In this document: one piece after another, positions 1 through 10,569 of the stretch
Layout: every line of letters starts with the position of its first letter
Position numbering within the stretch: position 1 is the stretch's first letter
Assembly (NCBI GenBank): GCA_016713445.1
Contig: JADJPB010000013.1
Location: forward strand, 1 to 64,000
Direction: 5' to 3'
Length of the DNA: 64,000 nucleotides
Origin: Bacteroidota bacterium
GTDB taxonomy: Bacteria; Bacteroidota; Bacteroidia; AKYH767-A; OLB10
The notes under the pieces: generated by a model
Database searches by the model: none
Told to the model about the DNA's origin: nothing
Seen by the model: the letters and a program-made list of their open reading frames with translations, nothing else
Program-made: the position numbers and the translations under genes

Positions 1-62
1 TTTAGTAATTTTAGGCAGAATCGTTAATTATTTTCTACTTTTAATTCATCCTTGTAAATCAT

Positions 63-2034
63 ATGCGAAAAAAAAAGGTGTTACTATTTCTTACAGTTAT
101 GACTATTCACAGAAAGGATTCTGGTTTGAAAAATAATTCCATTCTATTCAGGTTACTTCTGCTTTTTTGGTGTTTTACGTCCAAACTTCCTTGGGCAGCA
201 GATGGAAAAGTGGATAGTTTATTAGCACGTGTTCATGCTTTTCACAAAATAAATTTCTTGAAAAGACACTGCGTATCTTGTCGATCTCTGGTATGTCTGT
301 GCTGAATTTATCAATTGGGAGAATCAGACCTCTATGAGAAAGTACGCTGATTTGGGCTCTAAATACAGAGATTCAATTCAAGAAGACAACAGAAGATAAA
401 GGCAAACTAAAGATTCTGAATAAATATGAAATGATTTTTTATAAGAACATTGGCATTTCATATTTTGATAAGGATGATTATATCAGCCAAACAAAATTCT
501 TTCATAAGTATCTAAGTAAAGCACGTGAACTAAATAACATCAAAGAAACGGGAACGGCGTTGTCGTACATAGCTTCCTGTCACCGTGAGCTAGAAGATTA
601 CGATAAGGCGTTTGCTTATGCACAGGAAGCCTATTCCATTCTAAAAAATACCGATAATAAAAATGCTATTGGTGGTGCATTGGCAATCTATGGATCGTAT
701 TATTTTGATAAGAAAGTAGATTATGATAGCTCCTATTATTGGAAGAAAAAAGTATACAATCTTTATGAAGAGACGGGCTATTTGCCATTATTAAGTGGTG
801 CCACCCTCGATATTATCGAGATATTTGTTTACTTCCATGAATTTGATTCTGCTCGAAAATATCTGGAGCTTTCTAAAGAAAGGGTACATGCACTTGGTTT
901 TCCAGAGCATATCATGACTTACAATACTTATCAGGCTATTATTTACTTAAAAGACCGACGAATTGTTGAAGCAAAACAGCTCCTTACGGAGGCAATGGAA
1001 TTAGCCAGACAATCGGACGTAAAGGAAGATGATTATAATATTCATAAATATTTAAGCTTGATTTTGGCTGCGGAAGGTGCTTCAGAAGATGCGCTCAAAA
1101 CGATTGACTCGGCCTTCCGTGAATATTCAGCAGATGTAAATGTAAGTAAAGCACAAGCTCTGACTCGAGCACAAAATGGATTTTGATTTTAATTTTGAAC
1201 GCTCTATTGCAAGCGCAGAACAGAAGAGACTAGTCCAGCTGAGAAATTTCTCGATTGCAATTTGTATCCTTTATTATTGATTGTAGTCGTTATCTTTCAA
1301 CGCTACAGGGAAAGAGGTCGATATAGTCAAACACTCGCTGAAAAAATGCGGCATTGGAATCTGCCAACGCTGCACTAAAGCTAACGCAACATGAGTTGGT
1401 TGAAACCGAAAAGCAACGCGAAGCACACCAGGTAAGAGTTCGAATTGCTCGTGATATACACGATGACATAGGAAGTGGCCTAACCAAGATCACTTTGTTG
1501 AGTGATATCACACGAAAAAAACAAACCGATTCTTCTGTATCAGATGCTCTTGGAAAAGTGATGGAGTATTCAAAAGGGGTGAGTACTTCACTCAGCGAAA
1601 TAGTATGGGCGATTCATCCAGGAAATGATAATGTAGGGAGTTTAGTAAATTATATGAAATCTACTGCGAACCAGCTTTTAGAAAATAGCGATATCAAGTA
1701 TGTTTTTGATTTTCCAAGTGCGGGAGCCAATGTAGAAGTTCATCCAGAAATCAAAAGGAATATTTACCTTGTGATGAAAGAAGCTCTTCATAATATCTTG
1801 AAGTATTCAGAAGCTAAGAATGTATTTATAAAGTTCTTTATTGATAATAATCATTTCAATTTGGAAATTTCTGATGATGGAAAAGGGTTTGAAATGAATA
1901 CGGAGGATCACCGTTTCGGGAATGGACTACTTAATATGCAGCAGCGTATGTCGCAGCATGGGAATATTTGCGAGATTCAAACTTCTAGCGGTAATGGTTG
2001 TCGTATCATTGCTCATGGTAATTTAACTATATAA
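63..2034 (+). CDS. TPR-containing sensor histidine kinase (HisKA_3 type), frameshifted
   Basis: This is a membrane two-component kinase whose reading frame is broken at least three times, so it reads as three pieces (63-305, 431-1186, 1354-2034). The N-terminus has a hydrophobic export segment. The middle is helical and TPR-like. Around 1240-1320, in shifted frames, a hydrophobic stretch (CILYY/LLLIVVVIF) followed by RYRERGRYSQ marks a single membrane helix leading into a coiled coil. The kinase core has the HisKA_3 H-box IARDIHDDIGSG, the N-box KEALHNILKYS, the G1 box DDGKGF and the G2 box GNGLLNMQQRM, so the ATPase domain is complete. It lies 18 bp before a LuxR-type response regulator, its likely partner. 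Single-base indels rather than decay are the likely cause. The signal sensed is unknown. Confidence 0.82.
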
Positions 2035-2052
2035 TCATTAGCTGTTTTATTT

Positions 2053-2684
2053 ATGAAAAATACGTATCATTCTGGTAGAAGACGATAAGGAAATTCTCGA
2101 AATGATGGAAGGAATCATATCAGATGAAAATGATATGGTTGTCGTAAAAACATTTTCTAATGGCGATAGTTTTCTGAGATCATGGGAAAATTATTCATGT
2201 GATGTGGTGTTAATGGATATTAATATGGTCGGAAAAAATGGAATAGAATGTATCGGAATTGCTAAACCAATAAATCCGAATGTGCAGTTTTTAGTATGTA
2301 CGGTTTTTGAAAATCCCAAGTATATTTTTTCAGGCGCTTTGTAATGGAGCTACAGGTTATTTACTTAAAAAAATAATGCAGGCGATAAACTCCTTACTGC
2401 CATCCGTGAAATCAGTCAGGAGGATCTCCTATGAGTGTTTCTATCGCACGAATGGTTGTAGATTCGTTTGCTTCTAAACAAAGGCGACCATCCATAACGA
2501 ATTACTTACCCCGTGAAAAGAAATATTGGATTTGTTGGCACAAGGGTTAATGTACAAAGAAATAGCAAGTAGAAAGGAGATCGGTGTAGAAACAGTGCGA
2601 AAACATGTGTACAATATTTATGAAAAGCTGCAGGTGAACTCGCGAACGGAAGCGATTAACAAAGTGTACGGGAAATCATCTTGA
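2053..2684 (+). CDS. NarL/FixJ-family response regulator (REC + LuxR HTH), frameshifted
   Basis: This is the cognate response regulator of the upstream kinase. Reading across indels gives MKIRIILVEDDKEIL at the start, with the acidic pair E-D-D, then VVLMDINM with the phospho-acceptor Asp, and GATGYLLKK with the conserved Lys. The C-terminus has a LuxR helix-turn-helix: LTPREKEILDLLAQG, then KEIASRKEIGVETVRKHVYNIYEKL. The first break is one extra A in the run after ATG at 2053. Further breaks lie near 2340-2375, 2425 and 2510-2520. Corrected length is about 210 residues, normal for the family. The regulated genes cannot be told from the sequence. Confidence 0.82.
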
Positions 2685-2734
2685 TCATTTCTTTATACCA
2701 CTTAAGTAGTATTCCTTCATCATTTTTGGCATCG

Positions 2735-2742
2735 TATTTTTG
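2735..2742 (+). promoter_or_regulatory. TAnnTTTG promoter element
   Basis: TATTTTTG lies 23 bp before the ATG at 2766. It matches the Bacteroidota -7 element. Confidence 0.55.
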
Positions 2743-2765
2743 TCATTAGTAAATCCAACTATGCC

Positions 2766-4466
2766 ATGAGAAAATGTTACTTCTTCGTTTTAGTCCTTCT
2801 TCTTTCTTCCTTGGAGCTAATTGCGCAAAACGTCGGAATTAATAATCCCACACCGCATGCCTCTGCAATATGTGATATGGTTTCCACCGATAAAGGAATT
2901 TTGATTCCTCGTTTGACCTCAGCGCAGCGAGTTGCCATCGTTGCACCCGCCGTTGGTTTGCTTGTTTGCGATCTGACAGGTGCTAAGTTTATGTATTTCG
3001 ATGGTGTCGTATGGCAATCGGTAGGAGGAGCTGTGAATGCTTGGGGTTTGATGGGAATGCAGGAAATGGTCCCGCAAATTTTATTGGTACTACCGACAAT
3101 CAACCCATCCAATTCAAAATTAATAATCAGCGGAGTGGTTATATAGACAACATAGATGGACCCTCTACGGGTCGTAATGTTTTTCTCGGATTTCAATCAG
3201 GTTTGAATAATAACAGTGCAGGTTTTGATAATGTGTATATCGGTTTTAAAAGTGGTTTGTCGAACACGGATGGGTGAGTTCAATACCGCTCTTGGATCAT
3301 TTGCGCTTCAGAATGCTTCAAATTCATATTCGAATACAGCCATCGGATCTTATGCCATGCAAAATGCAATAAGTAGTGTTCAATCAACAGCCGTTGGCAC
3401 TGGAGCATTAACTACTGCGACTACAGGAAGCTATAATCAAGTCTTCGGGTATCATGCTATGTTCTCAACAGCTTCTGCCGGCACCTTTAATTGTGCCTAT
3501 GGATATGAATCGTTGTTGAATAATGCAGGAGGTTTCAATTGCGGGTATGGAAATTGGTCGCTGAAACTTAATAGTACCGGAACTCTTAATAGCGCCTTTG
3601 GCTATTCTTCACTTTTCAGTAATAATAATGGGACTTCCAATGCAGCCTTTGGTGAAAATTCCCTCTCAAGCAATACCTCTGGTAACTATAATTGCGGTTT
3701 TGGAGCCTACTCAGGATTTGTAAATGCTGCAGGTTCCAATAACACCTCGATGGGCTCATACTCGTTGCGAAATAGTTCTGGAAGTAACAATCTCGCTGTT
3801 GGCTTTCAAGCAGCTATGCTGCAAACTTCATATTCGAATTGTACTTTCTTAGGTGCTTTAGCAGATGCTAGTTTAAATAGTTTTTCAAATGCTACAGCTC
3901 TTGGTTATAATGCAGTAGTAACTGCAAGCAATCAAGTGAAGATTGGGAATGCATTTGTTACAGCCATTGGTGGAGCGGTAAATTGGAGTGTGTTATCTGA
4001 TGGGCGATTTAAAAGGAATGTTCAGGAGGATATTCCCGGATTACCATTTATTTTAGCATTGAGACCTGTTTCATACAACCTCGACATTCCTTCTTATTTA
4101 AGTCATGTATTGACAGAAGAAAACAAAGATTCCATATTATCGGCCAATCATGAATTCGGAGAAAAGGCGCAAGTTCGTTACACCGGCTTCATCGCTCAGG
4201 AAGTAGAGGATGCAGCGTATAAGACCGGATATGATTTTAGTGGAGTACAAAAAAAACCCCAGAATGCCAACGATACGTATGCTGTACGTTATGCCGAATT
4301 TGTAGTTCCATTGGTGAAAGCAGTACAAGAACTTGCGAATGAAAACGAAAAACTCATGGTACGCAATCAAGAACTTGAAGCCATGTTGAATTCAGTTATT
4401 GATCGAATTAAGCATATCGAAACGACGCAAATGGAGATGTTGCAAACCACTTCTTCAATACGATAG
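2766..4466 (+). CDS. YadA-head-like surface fibre protein with C-terminal S74 chaperone domain, frameshifted
   Basis: A secreted protein of about 566 residues with a signal peptide ending near LIAQ. After an N-terminal domain it carries many short repeats of the NTAxGxxAL type, as in trimeric adhesin heads. It ends in an intramolecular chaperone (peptidase S74) domain starting at SDGRFKRNV, then FIAQEVED and a coiled coil of ENEKLMVRNQELEAM type. In phage endosialidases the Ser and Lys of this SDxRxK motif cut the chaperone off after trimer folding; both are present here. Two single-base indels split the frame near 3045 and 3274 (one G too many in a GGG run). Similar fibre proteins are common in Bacteroidota genomes outside prophages, and no phage gene is nearby. 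A role in attachment is inferred. Confidence 0.82.
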
Positions 4467-4489
4467 ATTCACTTCGTAATTTAGTTCTG

Positions 4490-4678
4490 ATGAAACAAAC
4501 TTTCTTTTTTGCTAAACTTCAACTACAGGCAACTCGATTATGGATGGATATTATTTCCCTTGTGGAAGGGAATCATACACAAAAGCATCTTGTTAATGTA
4601 ATCGGTGAAGCTGTTCCTGATTATTCAACGATATTAAATTCATTGTCGAATGAATTAGAGGATGTTTTTAGCGTATAG
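4490..4678 (+). CDS. Small hypothetical protein
   Basis: A 62-codon open frame begins 23 bp after the S74 gene stop. I recognise no domain. It is predicted helical and hydrophobic near the N-terminus. The frame is open upstream back into the S74 coding end, so it may be a shifted tail of that protein rather than a separate gene. Confidence 0.25.
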   Translation: MKQTFFFAKLQLQATRLWMDIISLVEGNHTQKHLVNVIGEAVPDYSTILNSLSNELEDVFSV

Positions 4679-4858
4679 AGTTATGAATTTGTTTTTATTA
4701 AAAAGGACTTTTCTGTTATATTGTTTTAGAAAAGCTTGATCGCTTTTATTGCGTTTGATTGAAAATGGTAGGATGTCACGTAAAATTTGTGCTAACTAAT
4801 TGCTATCGTTTTGTTGAACGAAACGCAAGTTCGTTTGTTGTACATTTAAATCAGTTGT

Positions 4859-5221
4859 TTACCATTGTTGGAATCGTATACCAACTTGCTTATCTCCAAT
4901 CGCAAATTCTTTGGCACCCCAAGGTCTGGTCGTTACTTTATTGAGATTTGGGTGTAGTAGGTGAGGATGAGAAGCCGATACCTTTGCATACACTTCTTCA
5001 ATATTATCCGTTTCAATTCTTAGCTCTGGATAATGTTCCTTGGCCAATTTCTCGTCTTGAAAAACCATAATTCGTATTCCGTCTTTTATTAAAACACAAT
5101 AAGGTTGAGAAGATTTTAAATCTTCGTGTTCAATCGAAAATTGAAGACAATCAACAAATAATTTTAGTCCGTCTGTAATGTCGATATAGAACACACTGGG
5201 TACTAGTTTTGAAAAATTCAT
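4859..5221 (-). CDS. VOC-superfamily (glyoxalase/bleomycin-resistance-like) protein
   Basis: A 120-residue protein with the beta-alpha-beta-beta-beta pattern of the VOC fold. It starts with LVPSVFYIDITDGLKLFVDCLQF, has a middle strand DGIRIMVFQDE, and ends with RPWGAKEFAIGDKQVGIRFQQW. One VOC module pair is the usual length for metal-binding resistance or lyase proteins of this fold. The classic metal ligands cannot be assigned with confidence, so no substrate is proposed. It stands alone, convergent with the S74 gene, with about 180 bp of featureless sequence between. Confidence 0.7.
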   Translation of the reverse strand: MNFSKLVPSVFYIDITDGLKLFVDCLQFSIEHEDLKSSQPYCVLIKDGIRIMVFQDEKLAKEHYPELRIETDNIEEVYAKVSASHPHLLHPNLNKVTTRPWGAKEFAIGDKQVGIRFQQW

Positions 5222-5506
5222 ACTTACATTATTTGATTGTTTAATTTTTTATTTTGTTTCTCTTCAATAACAACTCACTAATTTCTATCCGATACGAACA
5301 AGCTTGCTGAAGTCAGGTTCATGTTTCTTAGCATTTGCAACTTTGCAGTGAACAGAATAATCATCGTATAATTTAATTCGAAGATACAAAATTTCAAACC
5401 ATGAATAATTATTTCTAAGGAGGTTGAAATACTTCCCACTTCAAACCTGCCTTGCAACCACTGTTGTGCGTTCGACTTTCTATTTTAATGACAGAGGATA
5501 AAAAAT

Positions 5507-6561
5507 TTATTTAGGAACAATTCCTGCAGGTGTTCCTGATAGGGATTGAGAATACCAGGTTGGACTCCCACCACTAGCACGCGTAAAACCATAAGAGTTA
5601 GAAGAGGTGTAAATAACGATGAATTGGCCACTAGCCGACCCGCCGATGGGTGTGCCTGATAACGATTGAGCATACCAAGATGGATTACCTCCACTTGAAG
5701 TCATAAACCCGTATGCATTTGAAGAGGTATAGACAACGATACAATCTTTGCCATTACCGGTTGTTCCAATAGGAGTGCCCGATAGAGATTGAGCATACCA
5801 CGTTGGATTGCCTCCACTTGAATTTGTAAAACCATATGAGTTTGATGATGTATAAACGACAATGGTGTTCCCACTTGAGGTGATACCCGTTGGAGTTCCC
5901 GAAAGCGATTGAGCATACCAAGTGGGATTCCCTCCACTTGAACTTGTAAATCCATAAGCATTCGAATTTGTATATACTACAATGGAACTGTCGGTAGCGA
6001 TTGCCCCAATAGGTGTACCCGATAGCGATTGTGAATACCAAGTTGGATTGCCTCCACTGGAGACGGTAAAACCATAAGCATTAGAACTTGTGTAAACAAC
6101 AAGCATAGTTCCGTTCTTTGTGCTTGATAGATTTGATAAACCTGAAATATTGCCTGAATTAGTATTCTCCGAATACAAGCATAAGGTACACTCATTAGTT
6201 GATTGGTTCCTACGGTAACATAATTTGTTCCTCCACTTGGGTCAATTTCTACTTTTAAAAACTTAGTATTTGTCGCCCAGTTAATGGTAGAAAAAGTTCC
6301 TGTTGTTGGGCTACCTTGTCCAATATTGAGGTTAAAAAGTCCTTGTGCATTGGTTGGTTTATTATGAGTTTCAGAATAGACAACGGTACCACTGATTGAA
6401 TTGTCAAGGATGCTGATTTTTACACCCACATTTCCATTTACAACAGGAGCACCGCCTGCATTAAAAGCGATTGCCTGATAGCTAATTCCTTGCGGAACTT
6501 GTGCGGTTGCAGTTGAAATAACAAGTGTGGATGTAAGTAATAATGAGAGAAAGAATTTCAT
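5507..6561 (-). CDS. Secreted protein with five near-identical 40-residue repeats, frameshifted
   Basis: A cell-surface or secreted protein of about 351 residues. It has a signal peptide (MKFFLSLLLTSTLVISTATAQ) and an N-terminal domain beginning VPQGISYQAIAFNAGG, common in Bacteroidota secreted proteins. Five tandem repeats follow, of the form V-V-Y-T-S-S-N-A-Y-G-F ... G-G-N-P-T-W-Y-A-Q-S-L-S-G-T-P, and the chain ends exactly at a repeat end (AGIVPK). One missing T near 6170 breaks the frame; restoring it gives VPYALYSENTNSG. The repeat length and strand-rich pattern fit propeller blades, which is inference. It follows the T9SS gene at 6563 with a 1-bp gap, so the two are probably co-transcribed. 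Confidence 0.75.
5510..6112 (-). repeat. Five in-frame 120-bp coding repeats
   Basis: Each unit encodes about 40 residues ending WYAQSLSGTP. Units differ mostly in the last 8-10 residues (the variable linker) and are otherwise nearly identical, so copy number could change by recombination. Confidence 0.85.
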
Positions 6562-6562
6562 T

Positions 6563-7018
6563 TTATTGTTTTATTATTTTGAATGATTTGATTTTTGTGT
6601 TGTCTGTGAGAATGGTGTACATGCCGACTGAAAGATTGGTCAAGTCAATGGATGCCGTTGGTGTATTCTGATGTAAAACTAAACGTCCTGTGTTGTCATA
6701 AATAAAAATTTGTTGAAACGAGTTCTTGTTTGATGTTTTGAAATAAATAGAACTATTAGTTGGATTTGGAAATACGCTCAAATCGTTTGATAGGATACTT
6801 TCATTGAGTCCCGTTGTAAAAAACTCTATTCGGGATAACACGCCGATTAAACCGGAGTTAGCATCGTTTGAATTTGTTGTAGGGATTACGAAAATTTCAC
6901 CAACGGAGTAAACTAAATTATTGTTGGATACGGCACCTGAGTTTACAGCACTAATAACACTTTGTCCATTCGAATTTGTCGACAGCCAAAGTAGAAGGGG
7001 TAAAATTAAATTTTTCAT
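6563..7018 (-). CDS. Short secreted protein with T9SS type A sorting domain
   Basis: A 151-residue protein with a signal peptide (MKNLILPLLLWLSTNSNGQ). It has a short mature region with LVYSVGEIFVI, then a C-terminal type A sorting domain: SVFPNPTNSSIYF, IFIYDNTGRLV, LSVGMYTILT and a final KSFKIIKQ. This domain directs export by the type IX system and is normally cleaved. The mature part is too short to suggest an enzyme. It is the first gene of a two-gene unit with the 40-residue-repeat protein. A TAnnTTTG element sits 5 bp upstream of the ATG, implying an almost leaderless mRNA. Confidence 0.85.
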   Translation of the reverse strand: MKNLILPLLLWLSTNSNGQSVISAVNSGAVSNNNLVYSVGEIFVIPTTNSNDANSGLIGVLSRIEFFTTGLNESILSNDLSVFPNPTNSSIYFKTSNKNSFQQIFIYDNTGRLVLHQNTPTASIDLTNLSVGMYTILTDNTKIKSFKIIKQ

Positions 7019-7022
7019 ATCA

Positions 7023-7030
7023 CAAATGTA
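7023..7030 (-). promoter_or_regulatory. TAnnTTTG promoter element
   Basis: TACATTTG on the minus strand ends 5 bp before the ATG at 7018. Confidence 0.5.
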
Positions 7031-7481
7031 AGAGTTAAGACAGAACGGTCAAATAATCGTGATACATTGCTAATCGCAATCCGATTTTTGCCTGCCTGCT
7101 GCAGGCAGATTCATTGCTTGCGAAGACGAATGTAACACTTTCTACTCGTTCAGTCAATACGTACCACAAACAATGCGGCTAGTGGTAGTATACTGTTACT
7201 GTCAATTACTTTCCATCGCATAGCCTATAGCTACATTTCTGCTGATAAATTCAATTGGATTAGTATGAGCGTCAATTCAGCTTAAAATAAACAGAGTAAC
7301 ATTTTAAAAGCAACAAAACACCGTTTAATCTTCCGTCTTTCTGCAATGTCAGTTGTCTGGAGTAAATTGGTTTTTAAGATCTTCTAGTAATATCTTCTGG
7401 AATTTTTTATAATTCCAAGTTGATTTAATTTTCCGTACGATAGGCTTACAAATAAAGTTGAAGTTTCTAAAATTTTTAACT
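7031..7481. other. Gene-free stretch with one hairpin
   Basis: About 450 bp without a convincing gene. It holds a hairpin at 7092-7108, stem CTGCCTG/CAGGCAG with a 3-base loop, GC-rich against an AT-rich background. It resembles small dispersed palindromes of Bacteroidota genomes. I see nothing else in it. Confidence 0.5.
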
Positions 7482-7489
7482 TATATTTG
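7482..7489 (+). promoter_or_regulatory. TAnnTTTG promoter element
   Basis: TATATTTG lies 47 bp before the GTG start at 7537. Confidence 0.45.
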
Positions 7490-7536
7490 ATACTTAAATA
7501 CTGCATTGTTTGATTTTATAAAGGATTATCATAGCC

Positions 7537-8925
7537 GTGAAAAAATATTTAATAGTATCATTTTTAATATTTTTTTGGTGCGTTAACATGCCAGTTGCAA
7601 AAGCTCAAAATTTTGTAGAAAATGGAACTTTTGAAGCGCATGATAGTTGCCCCTATAGTTTAGATCAGGTTGAATTTTGTACAGGATGGTATCCAATAAG
7701 GCACTCACCAGACTATTATAATTGTGGCTTTAATAATGGCAATAATTTTCAGTTTCCAAATAATGGAAGTGGTTTCGTTTGCATGTTGGGTGGACTCCTT
7801 TCAGATACCGCTGTATACTATTACAGTGAATTGATAAAATCAAAGTTAAAATTCCCATTAATTGCAGGTAAAAGATACTTAATAAAATTTTCGGTAAGGG
7901 CTTAATGTATTTACCCAGCCTCATAATCAAAACGATTTCGGATTGTATTTTTATGATAGCAACTCGCCACTAAGTTTTTCCTATTATTCTAAAGGCTGCA
8001 TTAATGAGCGCCCGCAAATAAGTATAAGCCCAATGGATCTGTTTCAGGGTGATTATGTCGATTTTTCTTTTTGTTTTACACCCACTCAGAACTATGATAG
8101 TGTTTTGGTGGGCCCTTTTTGCAATAGCAATTCTTTTACAGGACCCATAATCATGAATTACTATTTATTTGATGATTTTGAAATAACAGAGTTTCAGGAA
8201 ACTGATTTTGTTGGCACACCTCAAATTATTTGCGATAGTGGCTATGTAAATTTTAATGCTACAAACTGGACCCAACCCACTCATGTAGACTGGCAATTTG
8301 ATGGAGGCAATCCTTCTTCAAGCATTGACCTATATCCTCAACCAGTATTTTACAACCAGCCCGGAAACTATGACGTTACTTTTGTAATGGATGATGTTTG
8401 CAACGACACAATAATAAAGCAAGATTACATCAAAGTAATGAGTCGGCTAACCGATGTATTACCGGATGAAATTATAACAAAATGTGATGAAACAGAAGTA
8501 GAGATAAAAACCACCAACGGTGTTGAAGGTTTATGGTCAACTGGAGTAACGGCTCAGAGCATCAATGTAAAACAACCTGGAAAATATTATTTCACACAAA
8601 CAAATCAATGCGATACATTAATAGATTCTGTTTTAGTTGAGAATGAAGTATGTCCATGCGGTTTTTTTATTCCCAATTCATTTTCACCTAATAATGATCT
8701 TATAAATGACACCTTTATGGTTTACGGTGATGGTGAAAAAATTGAATTGATAATTTACAACCGATGGGGTAAAAAGTGTTTAGCACAGACAATAAATATT
8801 TTAGTTGGAATGGATATTATAACAACCAAAAAGTGATGCAAGGTGTTTACTATTTTGTGGCAAATTACAAAGATTGCAAAGGTGATGATAAAAGTACATC
8901 TGGTAGTTTAACCATTCTGTATTGA
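7537..8925 (+). CDS. PKD-domain protein with gliding-motility-associated (T9SS type B) C-terminus, frameshifted
   Basis: A secreted protein of about 462 residues. It starts at GTG with a signal peptide ending VAKAQ and an N-terminal carbohydrate-binding-like region (NFVENGTFEAHDSCP). A PKD module follows (VDWQFDGGNPSSS ... GNYDVTFVMDD). The C-terminus is the type B sorting domain: FIPNSFSPNNDLINDTF, IYNRWGKK, then after an indel YFSWNGYYNNQKVMQGVYYF. Frame breaks lie near 7905-7920 and at the A-run near 8775, where one base restores KVFSTDNKYFSW. Such proteins are exported by T9SS and kept at the surface. Ligand and role are unknown. Confidence 0.82.
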
Positions 8926-9132
8926 ATCAAAATATAAATTGTTCAAATTTCGCCAGCAAAATCGTATAAACCATCAAACAGATAATGATGTATTTCTTTG
9001 AGACCTTTGGTCGTGCCGATTTCTATTTTATTTATGTCACTCGATTCGAATAATCGAAATGCTTTTTCTAAGCTGCTTTTTCCAATATTTTTCATCAGAT
9101 TTCTTCAACTTACTAGCTATAAAACATCTCCC

Positions 9133-9264
9133 TTGCGAAGCTTCGCGCACCCATCTCCCTCGCGAAGCTTCGCGATCCCAACTCCCAACTCCCTCGCGAA
9201 GCTTCGCGATCCCAACTCCCAACTCCCAACTCCCTCGCGAAGCTTCGCGATCCCAACTCCCAAC
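9133..9264. repeat. TCCCAAC heptamer array with four TCGCGAAGCTTCGCGA palindromes
   Basis: Perfect 16-bp palindromes lie at 9160-9175, 9194-9209 and 9235-9250, with a variant at 9133-9148. They are separated by 1, 2 or 3 copies of a 7-bp unit (TCCCAAC or close). Start-to-start spacings are 27, 34 and 41 bp, each one heptamer longer than the last. The array's last unit touches the stop codon of the E2 gene (9264-9266, read on the minus strand). Confidence 0.9.
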
Positions 9265-10559
9265 TATATATTCCCCTGCCCCAACATCACAATCGGATTC
9301 TCTAAAAGTGCTTTGAATGTATTAAGGAATTTAGATCCCACTACACCATCCACAACACGGTGATCGCAACTCAACGTTACTTTCATGACGTTGCCAGGTT
9401 GTACCATTCCATTTTTTACCACTGGAATATGTTTGATAGCACCAATGGCGAGGATACATGCATCGGGTGGATTAATAATCGCTGTAAAGGATTCAATATT
9501 GAACATCCCTAAATTGGAAATGGTAAAAGTGTTGCCTTCCCAATCTTGTGGTTGTAGCTTTTTGTCTTTGGCTTTCTTTGCAAATTCTTTTACTTCAACC
9601 GCAATTTGACTTAACGACTTGCTGTCGGCAAAGCGTACTACGGGCACTAAAAGTCCATCTTCTACAGCCACTGCAACACCAATATGAATATGATGATTGT
9701 AGCGAATGCGATCGCCCAGCCATGCTGAATTCACTGCGGGATGTTCACGAAGTGAAGTAGCAACCGCTTTCACTACAAAATCGTTGAATGATATTTTTAC
9801 TTGTGTAACCTGATTAATACTTTCACGCGCACGAACTACTTCGTCCATGTCAATGTCCATGGTGAGGTAGAAGTGAGGCGCAGTAAATTTACTTTCTGCT
9901 AAACGACGTGCGATGGTTTTTCTCATCTGCGTCACCGTTACTTCTTCAAAACTTTCTTTGGTAACTGCTTTCGCCGACAAAGTAGAGCCTTGTACAAAAC
10001 TTCCCGGTTTGAACCAATCGATATCACGTTTTACGATTCGACCGTGTTCGCCCGTACCTTTCAACATACCAAGGTCAATGCCTTTTTCTGCCGCTAATCG
10101 TTTTGCTAAAGGCGATATCTTCAATCGTTCATCACCATTGGCAGAGTGAACAATTTCTTGCACTTTTGGAGCTGAAATGGTTGGAGTAGGAGGGGCAGTT
10201 ACTGTTGAGGCACTTGCTTGTGCAATAGGTTTTGCAGCAGCTACAGGAGTCGCAACTTCCGCTGTCGACTTAGCTGCATCTTCTTTTTGTGCAGCTGCTA
10301 AAAGATCTTTAAAATCTTCACCGGGCTTTCCCATGATTGCTAAAATTCCATCTACCGGAATTGCTTTTCCTTCTTCAACTCCAAGATACAAAAGTGTTCC
10401 CGCTTGGTACGATTCAAATTCCATCGTGGCTTTGTCGGTCTCCACTTCTGCAACAAGCTCACCGCTCTTTACAGTATCACCCACTTTCTTATGCCATTTC
10501 ACTAATACGCCTTCGGTCATGGTGTCCGACATCTTGGGCATTCTTACAATTTCAGCCAT
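9264..10559 (-). CDS. pdhC: Pyruvate dehydrogenase complex E2, dihydrolipoamide acetyltransferase
   Basis: This is the core acyltransferase of the pyruvate dehydrogenase complex; it passes the acetyl group from lipoamide to CoA. The 431 residues show one lipoyl domain (residues 1-80, lipoyl-lysine K43 in ETDKATMEF), a linker rich in Ala, Pro and Thr, and an E1/E3-binding domain (about 145-182, ISPLAKRLAAEKGIDL ... GRIVKRDI). The catalytic domain ends in DHRVVDG with H400 and D404. The length is normal for Bacteroidota E2. It lies about 200 bp downstream of pdhA on the same strand, with a repeat-filled spacer; E1-beta and E3 are not in the window. Confidence 0.96.
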   Translation of the reverse strand: MAEIVRMPKMSDTMTEGVLVKWHKKVGDTVKSGELVAEVETDKATMEFESYQAGTLLYLGVEEGKAIPVDGILAIMGKPGEDFKDLLAAAQKEDAAKSTAEVATPVAAAKPIAQASASTVTAPPTPTISAPKVQEIVHSANGDERLKISPLAKRLAAEKGIDLGMLKGTGEHGRIVKRDIDWFKPGSFVQGSTLSAKAVTKESFEEVTVTQMRKTIARRLAESKFTAPHFYLTMDIDMDEVVRARESINQVTQVKISFNDFVVKAVATSLREHPAVNSAWLGDRIRYNHHIHIGVAVAVEDGLLVPVVRFADSKSLSQIAVEVKEFAKKAKDKKLQPQDWEGNTFTISNLGMFNIESFTAIINPPDACILAIGAIKHIPVVKNGMVQPGNVMKVTLSCDHRVVDGVVGSKFLNTFKALLENPIVMLGQGNI

Positions 10560-10569
10560 CTGTTTTTAA

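Noticed and set aside
2766..4466. Prophage remnant
   Set aside because: S74 chaperone domains also occur in Bacteroidota surface fibres; no other phage gene is near.
9133..9264. CRISPR array
   Set aside because: Spacers are built of the same heptamer, not unique, and repeat length is 16 bp. No cas genes are present.
9037..9363. Open frames on both strands across the palindrome/heptamer array
   Set aside because: Their protein text is only the translated repeat (Arg/Glu/Ser-rich copies); there is no promoter element and no family.
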